Of a stretch of 64,000 nucleotides of DNA, positions 19,283 through 27,566 are shown piece by piece. Under the pieces are notes generated by a model, which was not told the DNA's origin, did no database searches, and saw only the letters and a list, made by a program, of their open reading frames with translations. The translations under genes were made by a program, and so were the position numbers. The stretch covers positions 25,428-89,427 of the forward strand of contig JAFRJM010000012.1 in the NCBI GenBank assembly GCA_017432285.1. The letters are read 5' to 3'. The stretch is from Oscillospiraceae bacterium (GTDB lineage: Bacteria; Bacillota; Clostridia; Oscillospirales; Ruminococcaceae). Within the stretch, counting starts at the first letter, position 1. Every line of letters starts with the position of its first letter.

Positions 19283-21064
19283 TCAGATGATGGAAAGGAA
19301 TGCCTGCTTAAGATCCTCTGAAACAGGGAACTGCTGCACAGCTTTGACAAGGACTTCCTTGGTTATCTGTTTTGCCCCAAGAGCGTCTGCCATCTTCCCG
19401 AGTCCTTCTGCGACCTGCGGGAAGAGATCTGCGGCATATCCTTTCAGAGTTCCCAATGCAGAGTACACTTCTCTGTCCACGAAATATCCATCCAATCCGG
19501 GGAACACGAGCCTGTTCCAGTTTTCCTTTTCCTTCCGGTACTCTTCCAGAGTCATGTCGTGATCCTTGAAGATCCTGTACCTGGTGTAAAGCTCGTCCGG
19601 AGCGTCATGGCGGAGCATGCACGCGCGGATAGCGTTAGTGAGGCGGACCTCAACTTCTTCATCCCTGACAGGCGTTAGCTCACCCGGATCAGTGGAAAGG
19701 TCGAAGAGAAGGTCTCCATATTTTTCAGGTGAGCTGCGTGAAGTGAAGCGTGCCCTCATCTTCATGGTCTTGTAGCCTTTCGTGAAGTCGAAAGGTTCTG
19801 CCAGTTCAACAGTATCCAGCTCCTGCGCGGAGAAGAAACCTGTCATGTGGGTAGGCATGAGGGTGTATTCATACAGAGGTGTTCCGGGCATCGGGCAGCG
19901 CATGTACACATACCTTCCGTCTGTCACGTTGAACAGTTTTCCGTGCTGTCCGAAGAATGCATAGTCCCTGACTTTCTTGTCTGATGCCACTGTCTCGGCA
20001 AGATCATGACCTCTCATGTCCTTTGTGGGACTGATCCCGAAATACCCGAGCACTGTTGGTGCTATATCGATATTCTGAACGAGGGAGGATCTGCGCTCTC
20101 CCTTTTTACCTGAGCGGGGATCCCAGATGAACATGGGGATATGGGCGACCTCGTTGTAGAAGGGGATCTGGTTCTTTCCCCACCAGCCGTGCTCCGTGAG
20201 GACGAATCCATGGTCTGTGTTGACTATGAGCATGGTGTCATCCCACAGATCATATCTGTCCATTGCGTCCAGAACTTTCCCGAGGTAGTCATCGCACATG
20301 GATACGAGGGCTTTGTAGTTGGAGATGCAGCGCTGCTGCTCTGCTTCCGTCTGCTCCACCTTGGCATACGGAGGCCAGTCGAACTCGCGTCCGTCGTAGT
20401 CCGGGTCGTTGTACATGTTTTTGAATCTCTGGGAAGCGAAGAAAGGTTCGTGAGGGTCGTATGCTTCTATGGTAAGGAACCAGTTGTCTTCTCCGTGGTT
20501 GGTGTCTATGAACTCCAGTCCCTGACGGAAGTTCACCGCCTGAGGCATATTCTCTTCATCGTCCATGTAACTGCGGTTGACGAGATCTTGAGCTCCCATG
20601 TCCTTGAATCCCATCTTCTTCATGGTTTCCTTCATCTCAGGTTTGAACCTGGATATATAGCCAGAATCGTCCGGGGCTTTGATGTCTCCTTTCCACGGAT
20701 CTCCTTCCTGGCCTCTGGCCAGTTCCCAGGTGGTGTAGCGTGTATGATATGTAGCGCCTCCGTCCTCCCAGTAATGCTTGTGATCCGAGGTGATATGGGT
20801 GTGTACACCTGCCTTATCCAGGATAGCAGGCATCGAGTCATCAAAGGGCTCCAGCGGGCCCCAGCTCCTGTGCATGAAGTTGTGGCGTCCTGTGTGTATC
20901 TCACGCCTTGCGGGCATGCATGGCATGGATCCCACATAGCAGTTGTCAAAGGTGACAGCGCGGGCTGCCAGCCTCTCGAAGTTCGGGGTACTGATGTTCC
21001 TGCAGCCGTATACGGACAGATATCTTCGGCACAGGGAATCGTACATTACCATTATAGCTTTCAT
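19283..21064 (-). CDS. Sulfatase (formylglycine-dependent, Cys type)
   Basis: 593 aa from the ATG at 21064, chosen because AAAGAGG lies before it; the longer in-frame extension upstream reads like non-coding. The S1 sulfatase signature is PCMPARR with Cys49 to be converted to formylglycine, followed by IHTGR. Metal-ligand motifs appear at the start (VMYDSL) and in IVNTDHGF. No signal peptide is seen, so it should act in the cytoplasm on an imported sulfated compound. It faces the anaerobic maturase gene. The sulfated substrate (glycan, steroid or other) is not readable from sequence. Confidence 0.93.
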   Translation of the reverse strand: MKAIMVMYDSLCRRYLSVYGCRNISTPNFERLAARAVTFDNCYVGSMPCMPARREIHTGRHNFMHRSWGPLEPFDDSMPAILDKAGVHTHITSDHKHYWEDGGATYHTRYTTWELARGQEGDPWKGDIKAPDDSGYISRFKPEMKETMKKMGFKDMGAQDLVNRSYMDDEENMPQAVNFRQGLEFIDTNHGEDNWFLTIEAYDPHEPFFASQRFKNMYNDPDYDGREFDWPPYAKVEQTEAEQQRCISNYKALVSMCDDYLGKVLDAMDRYDLWDDTMLIVNTDHGFVLTEHGWWGKNQIPFYNEVAHIPMFIWDPRSGKKGERRSSLVQNIDIAPTVLGYFGISPTKDMRGHDLAETVASDKKVRDYAFFGQHGKLFNVTDGRYVYMRCPMPGTPLYEYTLMPTHMTGFFSAQELDTVELAEPFDFTKGYKTMKMRARFTSRSSPEKYGDLLFDLSTDPGELTPVRDEEVEVRLTNAIRACMLRHDAPDELYTRYRIFKDHDMTLEEYRKEKENWNRLVFPGLDGYFVDREVYSALGTLKGYAADLFPQVAEGLGKMADALGAKQITKEVLVKAVQQFPVSEDLKQAFLSII

Positions 21065-21185
21065 CTTTTTTCCTCTTTCTGAAAGCGGACGTTTCTGTTT
21101 ATAAATTAATTTTAGCAAAGGCACCGAAAAAATAAAGAAGTTGAATGATATAATAACTATATATTCTATTAATGAGGTGATCTCG

Positions 21186-21836
21186 ATGATTAAAACGATC
21201 CTTGAGTTTACGGAATATACTCTTATAAAGGCAGGTGCTAAGAAGCTTCCCGAAGACAAATATTCTCACATGAAGTATCTGTCTTTTCTTCCCTTTATGC
21301 ATTTTTATGTGGATCAGTATGAACTTGAAGGTTTCGGACATGTGATGAGCATGCACACGACCACAAAGATGGGAATGGAGCTGCTCACATTATCATTCAT
21401 GCCTAATTCGGGCAAGAATCTCCCTTATCTTCTCATGGACTCCATGACGATGAAGGATAAGAGATGTGTTTTCGTGGAGTATTACGGATGCGGAAACAGA
21501 GATCTCAATGATGCCGCACTGAAAAAGGTGTATGAAGAATACAGGTCGCTTCCGGATTACAACGAGAAACCTGGCTGGTATATCTCTGAGAGAGAACCGT
21601 ATTCTCTGATCAAGGCCGGGACAGAGGAGGAGCTTACAGGAATGGCTGAAGCATCCCTTGATGCATATCTTTCATCCATAGACAGCAGTGTCGTGGATCC
21701 GGGCTACACAAGGCAGCTTGAGGCTTTCCGCAAAAGGATGATCGAGGACGGCAATCCGTCCAGCAAGACACTCGAGATGCTCCTCAAGAAAGACGGGGCG
21801 GTAAGATTCATGAAAGAGGTAGTGATGCCTCTGTAG
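21186..21836 (+). CDS. Unrecognised soluble protein, first gene of transporter operon
   Basis: 216 aa from the ATG at 21186 (GAGGTGA six bases upstream); an in-frame upstream Met at 21141 lacks a ribosome site. No signal peptide or TM. It has a segment NLPYLLMDSMTMKDKRCVFVEYY and a helical C-terminus. The arrangement distantly recalls ferredoxin-dependent bilin or red-chlorophyll-catabolite reductases, but this is a weak impression and I do not assign it. Seventeen bases separate it from the split ChrA genes, so they are one operon. Confidence 0.65.
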   Translation: MIKTILEFTEYTLIKAGAKKLPEDKYSHMKYLSFLPFMHFYVDQYELEGFGHVMSMHTTTKMGMELLTLSFMPNSGKNLPYLLMDSMTMKDKRCVFVEYYGCGNRDLNDAALKKVYEEYRSLPDYNEKPGWYISEREPYSLIKAGTEEELTGMAEASLDAYLSSIDSSVVDPGYTRQLEAFRKRMIEDGNPSSKTLEMLLKKDGAVRFMKEVVMPL

Positions 21837-21852
21837 CAAAGAAAGATATTCA

Positions 21853-22419
21853 ATGGCAGAAAAGGTCAAAAGATGGTGGATCCTATTTATTACGATGCTG
21901 ACTATAAGCAGCACCGCCAATTCAGGGTACGCCATTTTAAGTGTTATGAAGAGCACTTTCGTCCAGAAGAGGAAGTGGCTCACAGAAGAGCAGATGGAGG
22001 ACTATATAGCGCTGTGTCAGGGATGTCCCGGACCTCTGGCGATAAACGCCTCCATGATAATCGGCTATCACGTCGGCAGTTTGGGCGGAGCGCTCGCTGC
22101 AGTGCTGGGGTGCGCGATTCCTCCTCTTGTGATAATGCTTCTTGTATCGGTGTTCTATGCAGCTATCATCAGCAATAACTGGGTGAGAGTCTTTATGAAA
22201 GGCATGCAGGCCGGAGTCATCGCTATGCTGATTGACCTTATCTGGGGTATCTTCAAGAACGTCACCCAAAAGCAGAAGATCTATCCTTTAGCGATTATGG
22301 CCGCCGCATTCATATACACATGGTTCACTAAGTTCTCCACGCTGTATCTGGTTCTGGGATGCATAGCAGTTGCCGTTGTATCCTTCTTGCTTAATAAGAG
22401 GAAGGAGGGAGAAAAATGA
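21853..22419 (+). CDS. Chromate-transporter family protein, first half
   Basis: 188 aa, a single CHR domain with about five to six TM helices and the family stretch CQGCPGPLAINASMIIGYHVG. Bacterial ChrA often occurs as two half-size genes, as here; the stop overlaps the next start (ATGA). Such pairs may export chromate or other oxyanions, but many members in anaerobes have unknown substrates. Confidence 0.9.
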   Translation: MAEKVKRWWILFITMLTISSTANSGYAILSVMKSTFVQKRKWLTEEQMEDYIALCQGCPGPLAINASMIIGYHVGSLGGALAAVLGCAIPPLVIMLLVSVFYAAIISNNWVRVFMKGMQAGVIAMLIDLIWGIFKNVTQKQKIYPLAIMAAAFIYTWFTKFSTLYLVLGCIAVAVVSFLLNKRKEGEK

Positions 22420-22970
22420 CACAGCTCATCTCTATCTTCCTCGCGTTCCTTCGCATAGGGATCATGGCATTCGGAGGCGCATACGCTTCCATCCCGCTCG
22501 TAGAGAGGGAAGTGGTCGAGATAAACGGCTGGCTAACATATGAGGAGTTCGGTAATCTTCTCGCATTGGATGAGCTTACGCCAGGTCCTATCCTTATAAA
22601 CAGTGCTACGTTCGTAGGATCACGGATAGCAGGGGTTCCGGGAGCGATAGCGGCAACGCTTGGAAGCATTTTCCCGGCTTGCGTCATCTCCATGATCATG
22701 CTTCATATCTACAGGAAATACCGCAAGCTGGATCTGCTTCAGACCATAATCTTCGCGGTGAAATGCATGACTGTAGGACTTATCATGGTCACTATACTTC
22801 GGGCTGCAAAAAACTCGATACTTGCTGCAGGCAGCACACTGGGATTCGATCCGCTTATGCTTGTCATGACAGTTGTTGCACTGTATATATTGAGGAAGTG
22901 GAAACCGAACCCGCTCTGGCTGATGCTTGCCGGAGGTGCTATAAACCTGATAGCTGCGCTGCTGAAGTAG
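22416..22970 (+). CDS. Chromate-transporter family protein, second half
   Basis: 184 aa, second CHR domain, with FGGAYASIPLVEREVV near the N-terminus and LDELTPGPILINSATFVG, the family's Pro/Gly motif. Translationally coupled to the upstream half, with which it should form one transporter. AGGAGGGAG is its ribosome site. Confidence 0.9.
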   Translation: MTQLISIFLAFLRIGIMAFGGAYASIPLVEREVVEINGWLTYEEFGNLLALDELTPGPILINSATFVGSRIAGVPGAIAATLGSIFPACVISMIMLHIYRKYRKLDLLQTIIFAVKCMTVGLIMVTILRAAKNSILAAGSTLGFDPLMLVMTVVALYILRKWKPNPLWLMLAGGAINLIAALLK

Positions 22971-22986
22971 CAAAAAGGCGACTGCA

Positions 22987-23931
22987 ATGAACAAGATAGA
23001 TGCTTTTTACCAGGACAAGGAAACATGCACTGTACCGTCTACACATGTCATAGACGGCACAGACAGTTCCCCCTTGCTGGAGATAGATGAGTTATTTGGA
23101 GCTGCGGATGTTCTCAGCATCTGCAATGCAGAAAAGCGCCGCAGGGTCCTGCTGGCTTTGTCTGTTGCAGGAACTTTGCTTACTTTAGCTTTCCTGCTTT
23201 ATGATGAGGCAGAGATACATGGGCTCATACTCGCCTGCGGAGCAATGATACTCTGCCTGTTTTTTGTCCGTCATATATCAGAGAGGATGGACTGCCACAG
23301 AAAATATCTGGAGTACAGAGTACTGGCGGAATGCCTCAGGTGCCAGTATTTTCTGACCTATGCAGGAATAACAGCATCTGTTCTGGATATCCTGCCCTGG
23401 TCTGTAAGGAAGGGGATCCCATGGATCACGGAGATCCTTAAGGGGATTCCGGCAGCAGAAGATGCGGAGAAGCATTCCGTTCTGTCATGCTGGATAAACG
23501 ACCAGAAAAAATATCATGAAAAAGCATTAAGGAAAACAGAGATAGAGGACCGCAGGAACGGACTGGCTGCAAAAGCAGTGCTGATCGTCACTATCGTGAC
23601 ATATATGGCGGCGCTTGTTTTTGAACTGGCGGTATATGGCAAGGGCGGAGCAACTGCAGACCAGGATGTGATGCGCATCATCCTGAAGATAATGCTTGGG
23701 ACCATGTCTGCCGTCACTCTGTTCACGGGGAATTATTATGGGAAGATGTCGCTTTCCAATGTTATAGATGACCATAAAAGGATGATCTCCCTTTATGAAA
23801 CTGCGGAGGAAGAGATCGCGAAATATGGAGAGAGCGAAGAACTGCTGCTGTCTCTCGCAAGAGAGTTCCTGAATGAGAACAGTACCTGGTACTCATACCA
23901 GAGCAAAAACAAGCCGGAGATAATCATGTAA
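22987..23931 (+). CDS. 4-TM protein resembling SLATT/RyR-associated pore-forming effectors
   Basis: 314 aa. Two TM helices lie at about 54-70 and 78-98, and two more at about 196-217 and 231-252. The cytoplasmic loop after TM2 has HRKYLEYRVLAECLRCQYFL, which fits the Yr-LAE-LR signature I know from SLATT-type and related 4-TM domains of bacterial conflict systems. The C-terminus has FLNENSTWY, like the E-EN-W end of those domains. In characterised or predicted systems such proteins are membrane effectors set off by nucleotide signals. Here it follows the ChrA pair by 17 bases with no nucleotidyltransferase, TIR or SLOG gene adjacent, so its trigger is unknown. Confidence 0.6.
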   Translation: MNKIDAFYQDKETCTVPSTHVIDGTDSSPLLEIDELFGAADVLSICNAEKRRRVLLALSVAGTLLTLAFLLYDEAEIHGLILACGAMILCLFFVRHISERMDCHRKYLEYRVLAECLRCQYFLTYAGITASVLDILPWSVRKGIPWITEILKGIPAAEDAEKHSVLSCWINDQKKYHEKALRKTEIEDRRNGLAAKAVLIVTIVTYMAALVFELAVYGKGGATADQDVMRIILKIMLGTMSAVTLFTGNYYGKMSLSNVIDDHKRMISLYETAEEEIAKYGESEELLLSLAREFLNENSTWYSYQSKNKPEIIM

Positions 23932-24000
23932 AGCAAAGCAACTGAGGTCAAGATCGCTTATGTGCCGGTCTAAAATTTTAATACTGCTTCAAAAATACAG

Positions 24001-24038
24001 CCCATCAGGGAAGGTGATCCCCTGATGGGATTTTGTGT
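24001..24038 (+). terminator. Intrinsic terminator of the ChrA operon
   Basis: CCCATCAGGG pairs with CCCTGATGGG, followed by ATTTTGTGTTT. Confidence 0.8.
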
Positions 24039-24202
24039 TTGTGATAAATATAAGAAAACACGTCTTCCTGTTGGTTATAGTGCCGAAATCACCTTAAGCA
24101 TGACAAATAGCTCACAAACATACCGGATTAAAAGTTATAATACCTTTATAGGAGACGTTTGAGAGGACGTCTTTCAGTATTTACAAAGAGAGAGGTATCA
24201 CT

Positions 24203-25813
24203 ATGAGCCATCAATTTTGGTGCGATCATACAGGTCCTTTTGCGGAAACGAAATCCGGAACCGTAAGAGGTTATAAACTGGATGATCTCTATGTCTTCCA
24301 CGGGATCAAGTACGCTACAGCCAAGAGATTTGAGATGCCGGTCCCAATCCCGCACTGGGACGGATTTGTGGATGCGATCACATATGGGCCGGTCTGCCCG
24401 ACGATGCAGAAACCGTCAGTCGGTCCTATGAAGATGCATGTTCTGGATCCATGCTTCGGATACAGATTCTGGCCGGAAGATGAGGACTGCCTTTATGTAA
24501 ACGTGTGGACCAAAGGTCTGCACGACGGAAAGAAACGCCCTGTCATGGTTTGGATCCACGGCGGCGGCTATGGAACAGGAAGCTCCGTAGAGCAGCACAG
24601 CTATGAACCGGGACATCTCGTATCTGAGAACGATGTGGTAGTGGTATCTCTTAATCACCGCCTGAACATCCTCGGCTTCTTCGATATGTCGGATTACGGT
24701 GAGAAATACAAGCATTCAAACAACATGGGTCTTGTAGACCTGGTAGAAGCGCTGAAATGGGTGCAGGACAACATCGAGGAGTTCGGCGGAGATCCGGGCA
24801 ATGTCACTCTGTTCGGGCAGTCGGGAGGCGGTTATAAGATCCAGGCTCTCCTGCAGATGCCTGTCGCAAAGGATCTGTTCCACAAGGCTATCATGCAAAG
24901 CGGAATAGACTATCCGTATCCGGATGAAGAGAAGAAAACGGGAGATGTCAAGAAAGTCACTAATGCTGTGCTTGAGGAACTCGGACTTACTGCAGAAACA
25001 GCAGATGAGATACAGAACGTCCCGTTCGACGATCTGCGCAAAGCATATCTCAAAGTCAGCCGTGAGCTTTCCGCACAGGGCGTCAATACAGGATTCGGCC
25101 CGGTAAAGGATGACTATTATCTTGGCAATGCCTGCGTCTACGGATTCTCTGAGAAAGCCGTAAACACACCGGTGCTGTGCGGAACATGTCAGGCGGAGCA
25201 TTATCATCTGTTGGGCGATTTCAGTGATTATCATATGCCATACGAAGAGAAGTACGAGCGTGTGAAGGAGAAATTTGGCGACCGTACCGATGAGATGATC
25301 GAGATATTCAAGAAGGCATATCCAGATGACGATATCCTCAATCTCTTCCATATGGACTGGTTCTGGAGAAAAGGAACAACAGCCTATCTTGAGAAGAAGA
25401 CTGCCGTAGGCGGACCGAAATGCTATAACTATATCATCGCTTATACATACCGCGTATTCGGCGGATCCCCGACATTCCACGGATCCTGCCTGCCGCTGGT
25501 ATTCAACAACACATCTGAGATACTTGTGTTCAACGAGCCTGCGACAGTAAAGCTCGGTATGCAGATGTCCAGAGCGTGGGCATCCTTCGCAAGGACAGGC
25601 GACCCGAACCATGAGTTCATGCCTGAGTGGAAGAACTTCACCAACGAGCAGCGTGCGACCATGGTGTTCTCTGAGAATACTGAATGCAGGGTCAATCATG
25701 ATAAGGAACTGATCGACAAGCATCTTGAGTATCTCCCGTACAAGGACACCTTTGAGATGATAATGGGTGCGCGCAGACGCCACATCGAAGCAGATCAGAT
25801 AGTGAAGGTATGA
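24203..25813 (+). CDS. Type-B carboxylesterase, paralogue of the gene at 16487
   Basis: 536 aa. WIHGGGYGTG (oxyanion hole), FGQSGGG (nucleophile Ser) and SPTFHGSCLP (catalytic His) match its paralogue position for position, and FWPEDE and VVVSMNHRLNILG-type segments are shared. Cytoplasmic, no signal peptide. Ribosome site AGAGAGAGG. A 27-base gap to the next esterase suggests one operon of ester-cleaving enzymes. The upstream 24040-24200 leader holds a small dyad (AGACG/CGTCT near 24152) of unknown role. Confidence 0.92.
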   Translation: MSHQFWCDHTGPFAETKSGTVRGYKLDDLYVFHGIKYATAKRFEMPVPIPHWDGFVDAITYGPVCPTMQKPSVGPMKMHVLDPCFGYRFWPEDEDCLYVNVWTKGLHDGKKRPVMVWIHGGGYGTGSSVEQHSYEPGHLVSENDVVVVSLNHRLNILGFFDMSDYGEKYKHSNNMGLVDLVEALKWVQDNIEEFGGDPGNVTLFGQSGGGYKIQALLQMPVAKDLFHKAIMQSGIDYPYPDEEKKTGDVKKVTNAVLEELGLTAETADEIQNVPFDDLRKAYLKVSRELSAQGVNTGFGPVKDDYYLGNACVYGFSEKAVNTPVLCGTCQAEHYHLLGDFSDYHMPYEEKYERVKEKFGDRTDEMIEIFKKAYPDDDILNLFHMDWFWRKGTTAYLEKKTAVGGPKCYNYIIAYTYRVFGGSPTFHGSCLPLVFNNTSEILVFNEPATVKLGMQMSRAWASFARTGDPNHEFMPEWKNFTNEQRATMVFSENTECRVNHDKELIDKHLEYLPYKDTFEMIMGARRRHIEADQIVKV

Positions 25814-25840
25814 TGCATACAGCATAGAAGGAGAATAAAA

Positions 25841-26914
25841 ATGAAAGAAGCAGTCGTATACGCAAGGATAGGGGACTACGGCCAGGAAGTACACGCCATT
25901 GAGTTTCCGTGGAAAGGCGAGCTTGAGAAGGAGCGTGTCGGCATAACCGGAATGATCCTGGAGAAGGACGCGAAGGAACGCACACACGCTGATCTGTCAG
26001 GCATCCGCGAGAATGTCGTACAGAACGTCACATGTGATGGCAAGAAAGCCAGAGTGGAAGTCATGCCTTTCCTTTATGAGAGAGATTTCCGTCTTCTGAT
26101 AGACGGCAAGGAATATGATGTCAAAAAGGGCAAAGTAAAGACAGAGACGCTTGATGATTTCGAGTTCTGCGAGACGGAGAACGGAGTGAGCTACCGCTAT
26201 TATTCTCCGAAAGACGCGACAGGACCGAGACCTCTCATCCTTTTCCTCCACGGAATGGGCGGAACAGGGACAGACAACAGTCTACACATGACCGAGTGCT
26301 TCGGCGCAACAGCCATCGCTGAACTGTATCCCTGGTGCTATGTAATGGCACCGCAGCTCCATCCGGATCCTAACGCCAAGTTCCCGGATATACGTAAAGT
26401 GCAGTTTAAGGGAGTAAATACCGGAGGCTGGGACCTGACGTATCTGGCAAAGATCTGCGACATCATCCGGGCAAAGATAAAGGAAGGCAACATAGACCCG
26501 AAGCGCGTCTATGTGACCGGACTCAGCATGGGCGGCGCCGGAACGATAAAGTGCATAAATGTAGCTCCTGATCTGTTTGCTGCATGTGTCCCGATCTGCC
26601 CGTCCATGGGCGAGGATACATACAACATGCTACGTACCATGACTCATACCAAGGTATGGGCTGTCTGCAGTTATGTGGACCACGGTATCTTCCGCCACAA
26701 ATACATCACTGACGCCATAATGGAACTCAAGGATGTGGGAAACAAGGATGCGAGGCTCACGATCTACGGACCGGATGAACTGGCAGACTACGGCATAGGA
26801 GATACGGTAGTGACACAGGCTGAGAGGATTGCATGGAACCACTGGTGCTGGGTGCCGGTTTATAAGGGCGACAAAGGCATCATGTACTGGATGATGAATC
26901 AGTACAAGGACTGA
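25841..26914 (+). CDS. PHB-depolymerase-like alpha/beta hydrolase
   Basis: 357 aa. An N-terminal domain of about 110 residues with beta-rich character precedes a serine-hydrolase domain with LFLHGMGGTG, nucleophile elbow GLSMGG, and a C-terminal segment ending near NHWCWVPVY where the catalytic His would be expected. This two-part layout resembles bacterial esterases with an Ig-like N-terminal domain. No signal peptide. Probably co-transcribed with the carboxylesterase 27 bases upstream. Confidence 0.82.
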   Translation: MKEAVVYARIGDYGQEVHAIEFPWKGELEKERVGITGMILEKDAKERTHADLSGIRENVVQNVTCDGKKARVEVMPFLYERDFRLLIDGKEYDVKKGKVKTETLDDFEFCETENGVSYRYYSPKDATGPRPLILFLHGMGGTGTDNSLHMTECFGATAIAELYPWCYVMAPQLHPDPNAKFPDIRKVQFKGVNTGGWDLTYLAKICDIIRAKIKEGNIDPKRVYVTGLSMGGAGTIKCINVAPDLFAACVPICPSMGEDTYNMLRTMTHTKVWAVCSYVDHGIFRHKYITDAIMELKDVGNKDARLTIYGPDELADYGIGDTVVTQAERIAWNHWCWVPVYKGDKGIMYWMMNQYKD

Positions 26915-26936
26915 TGGGTTTTCTATGATACTAAAA

Positions 26937-26978
26937 CAGGAGCACTTATGACGGATATCATAGGTGCTCCTGCTTAAT
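26937..26978 (+). terminator. Long hairpin terminator after the esterase pair
   Basis: CAGGAGCAC pairs with GTGCTCCTG and an inner TATGA/TCATA extends the stem. The T-run is poor (CTTAATA), so it may also act as an mRNA-end stabiliser. Confidence 0.6.
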
Positions 26979-27044
26979 ATACGAAATTTAGTTATGACAG
27001 TTATTCAATCTAAAGTACTTTGGAGGAAAACGTATAATTAAGGA

Positions 27045-27050
27045 TATAAT
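27045..27050 (+). promoter_or_regulatory. Candidate -10 box upstream of the 27064 gene
   Basis: Perfect TATAAT only 13 bases before the ATG; a second TATAAT lies at 27033. If the proximal one is used the mRNA leader would be very short, which fits the lack of a clear ribosome site. No convincing -35 is visible. Confidence 0.35.
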
Positions 27051-27063
27051 ATAGAAAAAAGAT

Positions 27064-27528
27064 ATGTACAAGTCTGATCTGAAGCGGATCTCGGATCTGG
27101 CAAGCACATGGATGGAGAATGCGATGGTTAAAATGCAAGGATATGGCTGGACAGCATGGAAAGACGAAGAGAAAAACTCTTTTACTGCTGAGACCTCAGT
27201 TCCTGGGGCGTACAACCTGTACCAGATCGACTCAGATATCTTCGAAAGACTTGGTTCAGAAGAGCTGGACGAAACAGAAAAATACCGGCTGATCCATGAC
27301 GGCAGGCACCTGTATATGAGCGTGGATGACCGGTGCGGCCCTCCATATGACATCGTGTTTGACGAAGACTACGAAAAGATCTGTCCGTGGGCGAAAGTAG
27401 TCAGCTGCGGAATGACATGGCCTACTGAACTGACTGACGCTGCAGTGGAGATCTTTGCTTCTGAAGAAGACAACCGTCAACAGCGCAGAGAAAAACGCAG
27501 AAAACGGGAAAAAGAGAGCAAACCGTGA
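27064..27528 (+). CDS. Hypothetical protein
   Basis: 154 aa, soluble, acidic and aromatic-rich in the body, with a strongly basic C-terminal tail of alternating Arg/Lys/Glu from about residue 138. I recognise no family. It opens the plus-strand accessory stretch (27-43 kb). The upstream ribosome site is poor. Confidence 0.6.
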   Translation: MYKSDLKRISDLASTWMENAMVKMQGYGWTAWKDEEKNSFTAETSVPGAYNLYQIDSDIFERLGSEELDETEKYRLIHDGRHLYMSVDDRCGPPYDIVFDEDYEKICPWAKVVSCGMTWPTELTDAAVEIFASEEDNRQQRREKRRKREKESKP

Positions 27529-27566
27529 TTGATCTGAACGGGTATATATAGGAGTTTGAATTCTTT

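Noticed and set aside
20141-21082. 313-aa plus-strand ORF antisense to the sulfatase
   Set aside because: It overlaps the sulfatase almost fully; the sulfatase frame holds the signature and metal motifs, and the antisense frame has none.
24716-25987. 423-aa minus-strand ORF antisense to the carboxylesterase
   Set aside because: A shadow of a well-supported plus-strand gene with catalytic motifs; its translation is Cys/His/Leu-rich without domain features and has no ribosome site.
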